A stretch of DNA of 64,000 bases from Clarkia xantiana subsp. parviflora (Eukaryota > Streptophyta > Magnoliopsida > Myrtales > Onagraceae). Positions 22,144 through 36,002 of this stretch are shown piece by piece (the first letter of the stretch is position 1; every line of letters starts with the position of its first letter). The notes beneath the pieces are model-generated. The model was not told the DNA's origin and did not search any database. It saw only the letters and a list, made by a program, of their open reading frames with translations. The DNA lies in the NCBI GenBank assembly GCA_036873135.1, contig JAPTYO010000003.1, positions 22,158,001 to 22,222,000 of the forward strand. Direction: 5' to 3'. The position numbers and the translations under genes are program-made.

Positions 22144-25100
22144 TTAAAACCACTCGAACATACAATTCGGATAAAACCCTTCTTTGCTAGCAACAGCAGA
22201 AAGACCCATCAGCTCTTTCTGCACCTTTCGTCTCTCGTAAAACACCGGGCACGCCAAAGAGGTGCACTTGATTCCACTCTCAACAATCCAATCTCCACCC
22301 CCACAATGATCACAAATCTGCATTTTTCAAAGTTTTTACGCATAAATGAGCAGTTTTTAGTAATCACTTACTCTGCAGCAGTATTTTTATGCATAAATGA
22401 GCAGTTTTTAGTAATCACTTACTCTACAGTATTATTTTTATGCAAATGAGCAGTTTTTAGTAAGGGTTAAAAACCTATAAACCGTCTGAAGTTTGCCCTA
22501 TGTGAGATTTTGGTGTCTGGAGTTTAAATTGTTGATATTGTCTGTCTGAAGTTTCAACTATGTTGAAATTTGCTGTCTCCGTCCAAATTTGCTGTTAAAA
22601 TTGACAGAATTTAGTCATGTGCTTGTCACATGACTCAATAAAAAATAAATTCCAAAAATGCCCCTAGGGTGGTGGCCGGCTGGAGTTGGGTGGTGGTCGG
22701 TCGGAGTTTGGTGGTGGTCGGCCAGAGTTGGGTGGGTGGCGGAGTAAAAATAAAGGTATCAAGGGCAATTTCGATTTTTCACACAATTCTGTTAAATTTG
22801 ACTGCAAAAATGGACGGAAAACAAATTTCAACAAAGTTGACACTTCGGACAATCAATATCAACAATTTAAACTTCAGACACCAAAATCTCACATAGGGCA
22901 AACCTCAGACAATTTATAGGTTCTTAACCTTTTTAGTAATCACCTACTCCACAATAGTAATTTTACACAAATGAGCAGTTTTTAGTAATCACTTACTCTA
23001 CAGCAGTATTTTTACGCATAAATGAGCATTTTTAGTAACCACTTACTCTACAGCAGTATTTTTACGAGTTAGAGATGTTCGAAAGTCCAAATAAGGGAAC
23101 TTACTTCGGTGAGATGTTGCATCTCCTTCTCCAACTTTGCGGTTTTCCCGGTCAGAGTAGCTGCAACCACAGAACCCTTTTGCTGACATTGACTGCATAA
23201 ATTTGCAGTGGTATTAGGAACCAGCTCGCCGCAAAGCACACAGTGTCTCGACACATAATAATAGTCGATTCTCGTCCGCTGTTGATTCTGAGCATACACG
23301 GGTCGTTTTGCATAACTTTCCCTTGCTGGGCGGGGCATCTCTAGATACCACTGGTTCAGATCAGCTCCAACAAGACCAAAAACCCTTTGCAGAGCTGGAA
23401 TGATCTGTTTCGTAATATAGTACTGTCCGTTCAGTCTGTAGGGAGAATCGAGTGCCAATACATCCAAAGGATCGACTACCATATCTGCTAGCCGTGCTCC
23501 GGGCTCTCCATGGACTACCACGTAAGGTATTCTCTCTGCATATCGGGGTTCTGCTCTTGGGTCAACTTTCATTGCTTTGGTGGCAACAATGGCAGCTGGT
23601 GGTAGAGATGAAGATCTCGTGCTGTATGTACCGAGTCGGACTTCCTTGGCAAATATAAAGTCCTGGAGAGAAATTCGCCCGGATAGAATTCGTGTCCATT
23701 GACGTTGCAGATATGATTTAATCTGTGGACAAGGTAAAATTCTCAGATCAAGACATTCTTTCAACCAGACCAAATACTATTTCAATGAAATTCAGAAGAA
23801 CAATAGAAGATCGTGGGAGAAGTAGGTTTACCTCGGAAATGTTTTGATGTTCAAAATATAGTCTCAAGGACTGCTCCATTGCTTTGGCAACAGCCGGACA
23901 AGTATCTCGACGTACAGTTTCAATACCTTTGGCATCAAAAGTTGGTTCGACCTGATCAGGGGTCTCGTAGCTGTACCCAACATAACGTTTCTTAGTTAGG
24001 AGAAAACAAGGGTGATACACTTTCTCCATCTTTAGAGTTACTGGTTCTGGATTTATCCCACTTATAGCAGATGCAATCTCTTGGCCAATTTGAAACGCTT
24101 CCTTGACTGTCCGCTCTTTGAGAAGCACAAACATGCTGCACCCCAGTAGTAATAATTGGATAAATAGTACTCGGAAAAAAGAAGCAAAAATTAAAAGGAA
24201 TGCATAAAAATGAGTGTAAAAACCCTAATGAGACTACACACTTGGAATTTTTTTTTTTTTTAAAAAAGACCTCCACTTGGCATTTGCATTCTGTTTAACA
24301 TAAGGAAGTATCTTACAGGTACCATAAAAAAATCAATTGTTAACCACATGTTGCAAGATGGCTGTGCTGCACTAAACTAGTTCATAAAAGAAGTGCATCT
24401 ATATTGACCAAAGAGGAAGTCTTTACATACCTATCAGTATCGCCATAGATAACTCGGGCTTTCCAGTTATTTTGTGCATTCACATAAGAAATAGCATTCT
24501 CCAGTGTTCTACGGCCACATTGAACAATACTATCAGCAAGTTCTGCACATGGCATGCGACCACTGAAGCCAGCAGCAGTGTATCCATACGTCACATTAGC
24601 TATCAGCTTGAGAGCAAGTTGTCTTGCATTGAAAATCTGAAAGATGTGAAGACTAGTGAAAAATGTGCACCAACTCATATGACACGATGTATAATTTTCT
24701 AATAAAAGAAACAGTTTTTGATTGCACGAGAAAAAAAGAAACATCCTAAGGTCTGGCAAGGAGAACGATAAATTTAGTTTGACATTGAACTGTACATTCT
24801 TTAAATATTTATGGTCTTAGAAACCAAGATGTAATCACTTCTTGGTAACTCTATAAAATCCATAGTATTTCTTTATTCTTTAGAGAACTATTAAGAGATA
24901 TAAGAGCTACAGAAAGTATTATTCAGTAAAGTATCCACACTACAGTTTAGCTGACTGCTCTCAACTGGTTAATTAATCGACTTTCAAACATAGCACTTCC
25001 ACTCCCGTAATGTAGAAGTATTTTACACCACATGTGATCTTTAGTAAGTACTAAGTAGTAAGCATCCTGGTAAAAACTGCCTAATTGGATATCAAAATTA

Positions 25101-28100
25101 CAAGCAGACACTAGTTGCTAGTTTACATGTGAAGTCAATTAATGTGGATGACCCAAAGTTAGTGCCAGTACCAGGTGGCGACTAATGGTGAAGAGTTAAG
25201 GCATGCCAAGTCCTTTCCATTAGTCACCTACGTATTCTATGAAGTCATATAGGCACCAAGGTTGATTTTTCAGAGGATTTCGCCAAATGTTTAAATACTA
25301 TGAAAAATAAATAAATAAAACCCACTTAAACTTGTGGAGTAACCTTCAGAAAACAGGACATAAAAATTACTGCCATACCCTGCGAAGAACATGCTGAGAA
25401 GGACCCAGTTTCTTCATTGCTTGTTTTATCATGATTCTTGTCGACAATATTTCCTGCAGCAAGCGAGGTAGAATGCCCTCACGAACCTGAAAGAGGACAA
25501 ACACATGTACAAGATATCAAAGAAGAAACAAAGCAAAGAAAAGAAGCTTAACAAAAAAGAACCAAAAGATTTAGCTAAATTTGAACGACTGAGTTATTAA
25601 GGATTTCACATCAACTCTAAGAACTCAACTTGATAGGAGGTGACAAGTTCACATTCATATTTTATCAAGTTACAAATGCTTCTAGACAGAAATATCAAAT
25701 ATCCATACCTTGGTAGGAACATAGATAGCTCCATTAGGGGCAAGCAACAAACGATCTTTGAAATTGCACAGAGCCTCGGGATCTGCTGAATACGAAGTAA
25801 CTCCAAGTATGTTGTCTTTAGAAGGGGGAACTTTCCCGAGGCAAGTGCAGAAACAAAGATTGTATGCAATTATCATAGACGGATAAAGAGATTGGAAGTC
25901 TAAAACAACCACTGGGTCACCATAAAAGCCAGATTCAGGTTCCATGACAAGGGGCATGCACTCCATAGCAGGTTGTGAGGCGACCTAGTCAATAATAGAA
26001 AAGTTAGGAAGAAACCATTTAGATAAAGACAGGTTTTATTTATCATATAGTCTCTGCTTCCTCAGAGTTTTGCTTCTTTTAGACAGCCATATTGGACAAA
26101 TGAGAAATTTATTTCACTTTTGGTTGAATACAAAGAATATCTTATTCATCGCACTTGCAGTTAAGAAATAACCTGTTGACTCCCAGGAGAAATGGCAACA
26201 TAATTTTGTGTGTGTGCCAATCTTAGAAGCATAGATTCAACCCGATATTGTGAACCTCGAGAAAGAACAGAAAAGAAGTCAATGCCGAATACACGAGCAA
26301 GTTCTGATGTTCTGTTAACCTGCGAAACACCGTACATAAGCTAGCAGAGAAGTAGCAAGAGCAAGAACTTGAGCGCTGCAAAACTTGAACGGAAAACTAT
26401 ATATTCAGTCATTTTCTGCTTGAAAGAAAAACATGTCCTGGTGCTCTTTGCACTATACAGTGCAGTGCCACATGCACAAACAAAAGAACCTTTGCAAGCG
26501 CAACTCCGTTTACATGAACGTTTGATCAGAGTTTCCACATCAATTAGAGTTCACACTTTAAGGTCTTGCAACCTACTCCTGCTATAATTACATTCCACAA
26601 ATCACCACCACAAAAGAAATTTTTCAACTCTGTACCCAAAAGCCAATTCGCAAAAACAAATAACATAGACAATAAAGATTGTATGGCATAATCCATATAA
26701 GCCAATCCATATAATTGTATGGCATAATAAAGATTAACTCCAGTAAGAGGTACTACAAGTACTAATAATGCACATATGCACATAAAAGAGACCGCCATTA
26801 CAGCTAAAAAGTTCCAAGACATAAAAGATAGTTTAAGAAGGTTTGTTGGAAATACCAGGTCTAGTTGATTCATAATCTCAAAATTTAACTTCACTCTCCT
26901 TATCACATACTCAATACACCGATATCTTGCCCGTCCAGAACCAGTAGAGAACCATTTGGTGAGTATCTTGTTCTGTATAGATGGAACCTTTTGTCTCAAA
27001 ACAGCTTCAGCAACAGCTTCGATTGTATACAAGTTGAGCTTAATTTCTCCACGAGTTAATCGCCAAAGATTAAGGACAATCCTTCCGCCAACATGAAGTC
27101 CACTTGCATGGGTTCGGCCCCATTCATCCTCAATGACTGCATCACCACTGGTAGAACCCTCAGAAGCCACGTTCTCTAGCAATTTCATATCAACTTGGTC
27201 AGGACCTTCAGTACTAACATTACTTTCTGATGGCGTCCGTGATACTAGATTAAGCAAGCCAACACCAAGATATGAAGCTCTTTCAGCCAAAAATCCGAGT
27301 GAACCCCCTTGGACATCCCAACCAACTAATATATCAGGGTTGAGATCATTTATTATCTTCACAAAATGGATGACTAACTGCTTTTCCTCAGGGAAATACA
27401 CAACCTTGCAGCCAGATAATCCATCGCGACTCCTGCATGAGCACAAGTGGAACACGTGACCTATCAGGAAACAAGCAAATGAAGCATTGCAAGAACACTT
27501 TGAAGAACAAAAGTTTAACATGAATTGTTCCCAAAAATGAAAACCAATTGAATCCAACAAGAGATAGGAGACAAGCAGAAGACATTATCTAGAGAGAGAG
27601 AGAGTCAAACTTTGCTATGAGAATACGATAAGAAAAAAAAGGAACAGGGAAAGAAATTGAGTTGACTAGAGCAAGAAAAAATGTGCAAAATAGATATCAT
27701 CCAGAACAAGTTGTTATCTTGTTTAGTAGAAGCCTTAATTTAGCTGAGAGGATCATTATTTATTACATTTAAGCTATAAGAAACCACAACACTGAAATTA
27801 TGTGCTCCACTCATTTTTCAGACAGGACTCAGACAGCTTAAGCAGCGATTGGTCCCTAACCAGATAATGCTTTGCGATATGAAAGCAGCCAGCTTAGTGC
27901 AAAATAATTTGACCTTCCAAAATCAAAGATAAACTCAGATAAAGATACAGATCAGTAAGAATTAAATTCCTCGACTCCTTTTTCTTTCACTTTCTTTCTG
28001 CCTAGTTCAGCTTAGCACCCATCATACGAATATATCATCAAGAAGAAATTTGAGAAGAAAGAACCCATACAAAACCTTAAAAGATACTGTTCTCACCTCT

Positions 28101-31100
28101 GATAAGATTCAGAACTACAATTTAAAAGTACACAAATCTCAATATCTGCCTCATCATCACCCATAATAGCGAGAGCTAGAACATTAATGGCATCAAAACG
28201 AGGATCAGGTCGGAGATCTCCTCTTGATTCTGGTTGAACCTGCGATCCAATTGATATTTAACTATGAGTTCCGAGTCTAGAGGTTATGACAATCTATTAC
28301 AGGCTCTAGGATCATTTCTTTGTGGTGGGAAAAAGTAGCAGGGAAGTCATAGTGAAGCGTGAAGCATTCTCTTTGTTTAAGACTTAGGCTTTTCACCTAC
28401 TTTAAGGCAAATAGATAGTTGAGAAAAAAAAAATTGGGTTCTTTCCCCCCCTTTTTTGTCAAAAGACAAATTGGAGTTTCACCATCAAATAACTTGCCTT
28501 CCTATTATGCTTGTAATCCAACCATGTCCTCTCTTAGTCTCAAACTTAATGTTTAATATAGCATATAGGAAGATGGGGAGGGGAGTGCCTCTAGATAAGT
28601 GCAGCAACTAGACTATGAACATGATAGTAAATTACTAATGGCTCTTTTCCCCCTCTTGGTTTAGTCTGTAAACATTTAATTGAAATTCCAAGCAGGTATT
28701 AAATTAAATTATCAACCTTAGAGCTCCAAAAATATGTCTCACTCATCCTCCAGGTCTTGCTCACTCTCTTTTTCTATCTCATTTTCCAGACACATAATAA
28801 GGTAGTGAAGAAACATGATGTGCCTCCTTTTTTATAAAGCGACTGATAACAGATGACATGTGCTTATCGTCATATGATTATCATCATAAGCATCCTCTTT
28901 TTAGCTTGAAACAGTTTTATGCAAAATTCCAAGGAAGTTCAGTTACCTCGATACTTAAAAGAGTCAGTTGTTGCCCTGCACCAACACTTGCAGGATCCCG
29001 GAATCCCAATTGACTAAGTGGAGTTGACCCTGATTTTCCATCTGGACCTGAAATCTGTGAAATATCTTGAGAGATATTATTGTATGCTTCCTTTTTTGCA
29101 GTTCTTTCTTCAACATGCAATTTTATTGTTGACCCAATACAGTGAGTATCGATTTCTGCATGGTGCCCTCCTTGTTCATTTTGATGAATAACATCTGTGG
29201 AGTGCATAGAGCGGGATAAAGAACTAGGGTCTGCCATAGTCTCGGTAGATTCACCAAGGACTGATGCTTTGGAACTAACCAGAGATTCAGAGGATCCTGC
29301 AATATTTCTAACGTGAGGTTAAATTGTACACCGACTCTCATAAAATGCAATATAAACAAGAAATATTCATGCTAGCTTTCAAAGGCAAATAATGCATCTT
29401 TGACACTTTTTCCTAACAAGAGGCACCTGAGTCGAGAAAAATGCCCCATTAACAGGAAAAAGTTGCATGACAAAACAAAAACTAGTGCTATCTATCGAAC
29501 TACCTTCTTCATGGTGCAGCCAACTTGTCACACTTTCCACTGAAGGAGGTGGAATTACAGGTTTCAACAAATATAATCGAGAACCATCATGCATACAGTA
29601 GGTAGGGACACCCATCATAGCAGTTTGGCAGTAACTAGATTTATCATCTGCAGCACTACAACTCAGAAGCTGTTTTCCTTCTCGGTAGTCACCAGGAAGG
29701 ACCTCATCCACTAGTCTCGCTAGAAGAGAGGAAGTGGAAACTTCATCAGAATCAAGTAAACCAGCACTGAAAAAATTAGGTTGAGCATATATACAACACC
29801 ACTGATTTAAGAAAGGAAAGCATGCACATATCAGTTATACACTACATTTAAGATCCTACCTGGAACTTTGTGAATATTTTTGTGTTCTGGAGGAAAAGCA
29901 TGACACAATGCAGCGTTAGCAGATTGATCATATTCAGATGCCTTATATTCCCAGATTATATTGGTAGTTTCCTCTCTTGGTCCATGCTCGTCAGGAGGAC
30001 TACTTTGTGTTATTGTTGCTTCAGTGATACCATCATCAACAAAAGAATTCTCAAAGGACTTTTCGCTCGAGCACGCTCTTAACCTTCTTCCCCTATCTTG
30101 ACTAGCATTACAGTAACCAACTTCTTCTAGTTGAAACTTATCTGATGTGGATCTCAAAATGTCAGAAACAACTGATTTATTCCTAATGTCGGGACATTCT
30201 TCCCCATGCATATCAGAAAATCCAAAAGAATCTGACTTCTTATTAGTTACAGATATATCTACAGCAAAATCAACTAAGTGAATATCTTTCTTTTCTGAAA
30301 GTTCAAGCAATGGTTTCGGATTATCAGGGCATGACCTATACTGCATGATACTTTCCTCATCATCCGAAAATTGCAAACTAGTGCGCTCCGGGCAGGAAAA
30401 CACATTTAATTTCGGCTCTTTTTTAGGCAAAACTTGAGACTTACGCTTTTTCCTCATCAAATCCCTCACAGAGAATCCATCATGTGATCTTGCCTGCTTC
30501 AGATGTTCTACTTTCTTTGATGTACTAAAACAATTTTCCACTTGTCTGTGGAAACCTGAATCATCAGGACTTTGATAATCACCTTCAGAGGAAAACCCAT
30601 CATACACTCTAAAATTTGTAGATACATTGTCATCATCATCTTTAGTGTTGGGAAAGGGTAAATTCCCCCACGAAGGACCTTTCACCTTCCTCTTACCAGC
30701 AGAACTTATCCCAGCATCATGTAAAGCCCATCTTTCCATGAGTATGCCGTCTTCAATCTTCTTCTCAGATTTAGATGATGTTTCTACTGCACCACCAGAA
30801 AATGAAGGGTCGTCACCAGAACCATCCACTTGAGGAATTATTTTATCTTTTGATGGTTGACGAGAATCTCTGAACAGTCTTTCCTTTGGATTCTCGACGC
30901 CCAAGTCCTCCTCATCAATGGAATCAAGAATATCCAGACATTCTCTTTGGGATTCACTTTCATAATCCATATTAGCTTTCTCTAGCACCTTATTCACATT
31001 CGTTGTAGGTAAGAGCGGGCTCAGAATAATCTCTCGTGCAAGCTCATCGTCAGAATTTAATTCTTCCACTGCCTGAGTAGTGGCTAACCACTTCAGAAGA

Positions 31101-34100
31101 CCCAGTGCTTCTGCATCTGCTGCCTAAATCACATATTCACCTTTAATATGTTACAATAATCATAAAATCTAAGCCTCAATATGCGCATAGAATATTCTAT
31201 GGATACTTAACTTCATAATTTCCAGGTGCAAGTGTAGTGCCTTCTCTAAAAAGAAAAAGGTTGCAACAAATATTTACTACCCTACTGCAAAATCCTTGTG
31301 ACCACTTAAACTTAATGGGTTAATCACCACTCAGAGGATGAGGTCATCAAACTAATGGACACTACAGTAAGAACTGAAAATCACATAATCAGGTCATTTC
31401 TAGATCATGAAATATATATATATGGGCAAACTACTTTCTGTGGAACATAAGTTGCTCAGGGACTAAAGAAGACTAACAAAATCCAATGCCTTTACCTTCC
31501 CTTCTGATTCTTGTTTTGACATAGATGACTCTTTCCCATGAGTAAATGGTTCATGACATGTAGCTTTCCCCTTGGCAGTCATTGAACCTACTTCTAAATC
31601 ATATGACAGATATTGTGGAGAAAAGGACTCATCATCATCTGTGAATTTTCCTGAACGTTGTCCACATTTTTTACTTGAATTTGCATTTTCAAAATCAGTT
31701 AACTTCCTATCATGAGATGACAGTGGCGTCAAACTCAGAGGACTGTAATTATGCTGCGAAGGAGTTAAAGTTTTTTCAACTTCATCACACAATTCCAGGA
31801 GTTTATTTTCCAATTCAAGCCCATCTGACAGAACTTTCAGAACGTCTCCAGGTCCTGGCTTTCCAGGATCAGGAAGTGCTGCCTCATACATTCCACTCCT
31901 TTCAAGCTCCTCCTATTAGACCCAACAAGATCTCAGTTGGAAACATAATATCTTCATCTATTAGAAGTAAAAACGAACACAAATCGGACTGAAGGAGACC
32001 TCCCAAATTGGCACGAGCGATTGAACCATTTTTACATCTGAGCGGGCTTGTGAAAGAGATGCATATGTTTTTAAGTGTTGATTAACAATATCTGCACATT
32101 AAAGAAAGAGCAAACACCTTGTTTAAATTAGCTTGTTAAGAACAGCTGAAATCTATGGTACGAGAGAAAAACAAACCATCAACTACAGCATCTCCCTCAA
32201 GTTCACATGTACTTTGACGTTTGACCCCATAACCCTTGTTACCCACCGAAGAATCCAAATCATCAGGTGTCTGCCACCTCCAATCATTTGCGATCGTAGA
32301 ATTGATCCAAACTGTATTCCTTAGATGAGCCTTTGAACCTGCCTATCAATAAATTTCAAATGTCATTTTAAAATAGGGAAAGAATACTTATCATGCATCC
32401 AACGTTGACAGTCCAGAACCAACACTCACGAAAAAGGGAAGAGATAAAAATGAAATGTAATTTGGCAGCGTTACATAAAGAAACATCTCCATGGCCTACC
32501 TGCGTGTGGTCATTAATTCTTTTTGAGAAAACATGATCTGGTGTTGGATGTCGGAACTTCATTTTTGTTACATGTAGATGGCCCATCCCATATAAGTTAT
32601 AGTCAACCTGAAATAGCATCATTATTTCTTGAATTATGGATTATTATTTATTTTTTTTCTGAAGAACCAGGGAAGTGGAAATCCAACTGACCACTTGGAA
32701 CATAAACGTGCCTAATAGAAAATGACGCCATGGTTTCATGTATGCAGATACAAATATAGTACAAAATCTGTAGTTACCAGAAATTGAAGAAGATAAGGAA
32801 TATGTGATTCATGTGGCTGTACACTTCTATCAAAAACTGCACCTCCCTGTGGAGGAAGGAAAAAGTAGCCTGATTAAAATCAATTCCATAAATGTCAAGG
32901 AGCGAAATAAGACAATGTACTGAATATTCGTAAACAGTATCATTAATAGAAACTCAGAGAAGGATTAACAGCAAACAAGCCGATGAGAGAAAAACAAAAC
33001 AAAACTCTGATGTGAAAAAATAGAAACTCAGAAAAGACACCAGGAGGCAAAATGTGTACCAGAAGAAGTTTGGCAGCTCGTGAGACATCATGTGGATGAA
33101 AGCTGCAGATATTGTAAAGGTGGCAAAGCATATCTGCTTATATTTAGGACTGGAAAAAAAATTAAAATAAATAAATAAACAAATCTAGGATACAGGTATA
33201 TCTTGACAAAAAGCTCTTCAGATGCATGATAGCCATAAAATCTCCTCGCTCGAACTAGGTTGCAACCATGAACATGCTGCCGTTTTGCCCCAGAACTGCC
33301 TTTGAGCTGCAATGATTTCACATTTGAGTCCTCGCAATGTCATGAAGCAATCACAGATTCAAATTTTCTTGTTTAGTAAGTCTGCACAAGTAAGCATACC
33401 TTCAAGGCTTTCTCCATAGCAAGATACACTTCATGCTTATAGGCGCTCTCTGTGTTCTCAAACATGAAAACTAAATTAGCCAAGGCAAAACCATTGAAGT
33501 ATTCTGAGGAGTAATGTTCCTAATTTTCCTTTCATTAACCCTAATCATGCTCGTTTTTGTGCATATAGTAAATCCATAGACTAGATTTCTAGCGACCAAC
33601 TTGAGACTAATCCAGCATAACAGGCAGCTACAAGTCAAAAAAATTGCTTACCCTCCAAGCCAGAGAGGGGAATGTCTGCACAGGGCACATATAAGTAAGG
33701 TAACGCCTACAAGAGCAGATGGGGATTAATTAGCAGGAAGGGAAAAACGTGTGCCACCATTTCATACGAAGATGACACTGATCTAGTTTCATGCTAACAT
33801 TATTGAACAACTTCTACAGCTTCATATTTCCATTTGAAATTTTCCATCTAAAATCCTTTTGAAGATACTTTTGTTCACTTAAGCCAAATATAGATGAGAG
33901 AATCATGTTAATGCAGCAACCCCCTCTTGAATAACAAAAGACGACGCAAAAGGTATAACATTAACAATTACCTGGTGAACATGCAAGCAGGTCTTTTGAC
34001 CAGCTGGGGTTGATCCATATATTCTTATTACTGGAAGTTCATTCACTTTTTCACCTAAGAAAAATAAAAGAAGACAATTGATCGAATCAAATAGTATTAA

Positions 34101-34701
34101 ACAATTCAATCAACTATCCACGGCCAAAATAGGATCTTCAACCCCTCACACCAAAAAAAATATATTTATTTGAAAAAAGTTAAAGAAACTAACTTCGATC
34201 ACATTCAAGTGAAATGAAGTGAACTATAAGAAACTACAAAGATGCAATTCAAAATTCTAATTCCGTTTCCTCATCTTACCCGCCACCTCTTCCTCCACAT
34301 AGGAAAACTTAAATTTAAAATAAAATGAATTCTCCAATCCTAAAGAAAAAACACTTCTACTGCGTTCTATCTTCTAATTAACAAGATGTCGATGAATTGG
34401 AAAATTCTCCACAGAGTACGCAGACCAATTTGCGATCAACAAATTTGAGACCCAATCGAGGGCATTCACAGCAACTACAACATACTGAATTAAGTATGAC
34501 GACCAATTGCAAAATTGGAGCTTAGTAACACAGAAACATACTGAAGGAAGCCGTGCTTGGTACTTGCTTACCTTGGAAACTACTGTAGCAAATATCGACG
34601 CCAGGGATCGGTAGGGCCATGTAGTAGTCAATGGAGACGATTCGAACACTGAAGATGGGAGATTCTGGCTGCGAATCGGGCGTCGGAATAACCTCTTCCA
34701 T
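22144..34701 (-). CDS. REV3: DNA polymerase zeta catalytic subunit REV3
   Basis: Twenty-three minus-strand exons: 34572-34701, 33972-34054, 33652-33706, 33400-33503, 33194-33306, 33060-33102, 32778-32846, 32500-32607, 32177-32342, 32000-32091, 31496-31912, 29860-31123, 29504-29719, 28947-29296, 28097-28239, 27432-26856, 26173-26319, 25709-25984, 25379-25486, 24431-24636, 23832-24135, 23105-23722, 22144-22317. They join in frame to 1920 aa; the Arabidopsis protein is near 1890. REV3 is the B-family polymerase that extends past DNA damage with REV7. The N-terminal domain ([33 protein letters not shown]) is followed by a long variable insert (exons 11-14), an exonuclease-like region ([13 protein letters not shown]), palm motifs [14 protein letters not shown] and VIYGDTDR, and [10 protein letters not shown]. 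The tail has CysA ([19 protein letters not shown]) and CysB (CDHCGGGDW then CTSLAC), the latter the iron-sulphur site. An E2F site lies upstream. Confidence 0.95.
22340..23070. repeat. About 51-bp tandem repeat in the last REV3 intron, split by a MITE
   Basis: Units of the type GCAGTTTTTAGTAATCACTT then ACTCTACAGCAGTATTTTTA and CGCATAAATGA occur two to three times at 22340-22462 and again at 22930-23070. The element at 22463-22929 interrupts the array. The repeat lies between the CysA and CysB exons and contains no splice signals used by the model. Confidence 0.75.
22463..22929. mobile_element. Foldback MITE in the last REV3 intron
   Basis: The left arm AGGGTTAAAAACCTATAAAC, then GTTTGCCCTATGTGAGATTT, is mirrored by AAATCTCACATAGGGCAAAC and TATAGGTTCTTAACC at the right. 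The flanks are both TTTTTAGTA (22454-22462 and 22930-22938), a 9-bp duplication, although the same word also occurs in the surrounding tandem repeat. Its centre (22665-22740) is a GC-rich 21-bp repeat (GGTGGTCGGTCGGAGTTTGG type). Confidence 0.7.
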
Positions 34702-34758
34702 CTGTACCCGCCGGGTTGGAAGTGATGAAGAAACGAAAATTTCAAGGGAGTCGCTTCC

Positions 34759-34767
34759 TTTGGCGCC
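34759..34767. promoter_or_regulatory. E2F site upstream of REV3
   Basis: TTTGGCGCC is a perfect match to the E2F consensus (TTTSGCGC class) and lies 58 bp upstream of the REV3 start codon, in the likely promoter or leader. Many replication and repair genes are under E2F control, so S-phase expression is a reasonable inference. Confidence 0.55.
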
Positions 34768-36002
34768 AGTTCATTTGGGCATTCATACCGCTACAAAAGT
34801 CAAAACTGCTACCTAACCGAAAAATTAAGCTTCCCTAGTAAGCTTCTATTGGATTTTGGGGCTTCTCCTTTTGCAAGCTGGGCTGTCTTCTGGGTTTACT
34901 GTTTAGTTCTTTCGACTTTGTGTTTATTTTATTGTTGGGCATGTGGCCCATCCATTCCCTACTTGTACTTGTTTAGTAGGATGTTATTGTTATAGGGTGT
35001 TGTTGGTTTGGTTCAGTTTTGTGTGGACCAAAGTTCTCTCTTTTTCATGGAGGTCTGTTTGTATGAACCTTATGTATTTTAGATTTAGGGCAATTTTGAT
35101 GGCATGCATTAGCTAATATATGTATTAACTAAGCATCGACAAAGATATTCTAATATATGCTTAGCTAATACAATGTTTGGTTGAATCATGTATTATGATA
35201 TCCTAATACAATGTTTGGATGAACTTTGTATTAGAATATTCTAATACAATGACTAAAAGACCTAAATGCCCAGAAATAAATATGTACATTATTTTAAGTA
35301 TTATTATAATCGAAATCCGGCTGGGGTTCACTAGAGTCCGGCCGGGGTTCGCCGGAGTCCGGCCAGGGGTCAACGGAGTCCGGTGGAGGTCGCCTGTGGC
35401 TGATATTATGAGTCAAGATTGGTGTAGTCTGAGAATATTCTAGGGGTTTCCATGCCTTTGTTGTGGTCAAAGAAGATGAATGAGACGATTGAGTGAAGTT
35501 CGAGAAGAGGTGTTCGTTCATTGGTTGCCGGAAGCAGAGAGGCAGCAGTTATGCAATGTGTCGTAGGGTTAAGATTTTGAAATTAGAATGAGAAAGCATT
35601 GAGAGGAACGTGTGAAGTATAATGGGTAAATTAGGAAAAGTGTAAATTGGAGAGACAATCCTAACTTTTAAGATAGTCTGATAGAAGAATAGGGATAGAT
35701 GTTATGAAGAAATAAAGTAAAAAATCTGAATTTTTAAATATAATAATAATAATTAGGGTTAATAACCTATGAAAGGTCTGAATTTTGATCATATTAACCG
35801 GAGATGTCTGAATTTTCAAAAGTTAATTTGGAATGTCAGAATTTTCAACTTTCTTGAACTTTTGTTATCAGTCCATTTTTAGGATTAAATTTAACAGAAT
35901 TGTGTGAAATGACACTTTTATTATTTTAATATTTTTTTATTTAATAACTTATTTGAGAAAATGTGAAATAACAGAGGGTAATTAGTTGATAACACTCTAG
36001 TT
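34768..36002. other. Intergenic DNA upstream of REV3, with repeat fragments
   Basis: 34768-35000 is probably the REV3 promoter side. 35100-35260 has loose repeats of TAATACAATGTTTGG. 35325-35395 holds about three GC-rich units (CGGAGTCCGGCCRGGG type), similar to the GC-rich core of the MITE at 22665-22740. 35755-35960 is one arm of the same foldback family (GGGTTAATAACCTATGAAAG, TTAACAGAATTGTGTGAAAT). No gene is supported. Confidence 0.5.

Noticed and set aside
29720..29774. Extension of REV3 exon 13 to the first TTTTTTCAG acceptor
   Set aside because: It breaks the reading frame from exon 12; the acceptor at 29720 keeps frame and total length.
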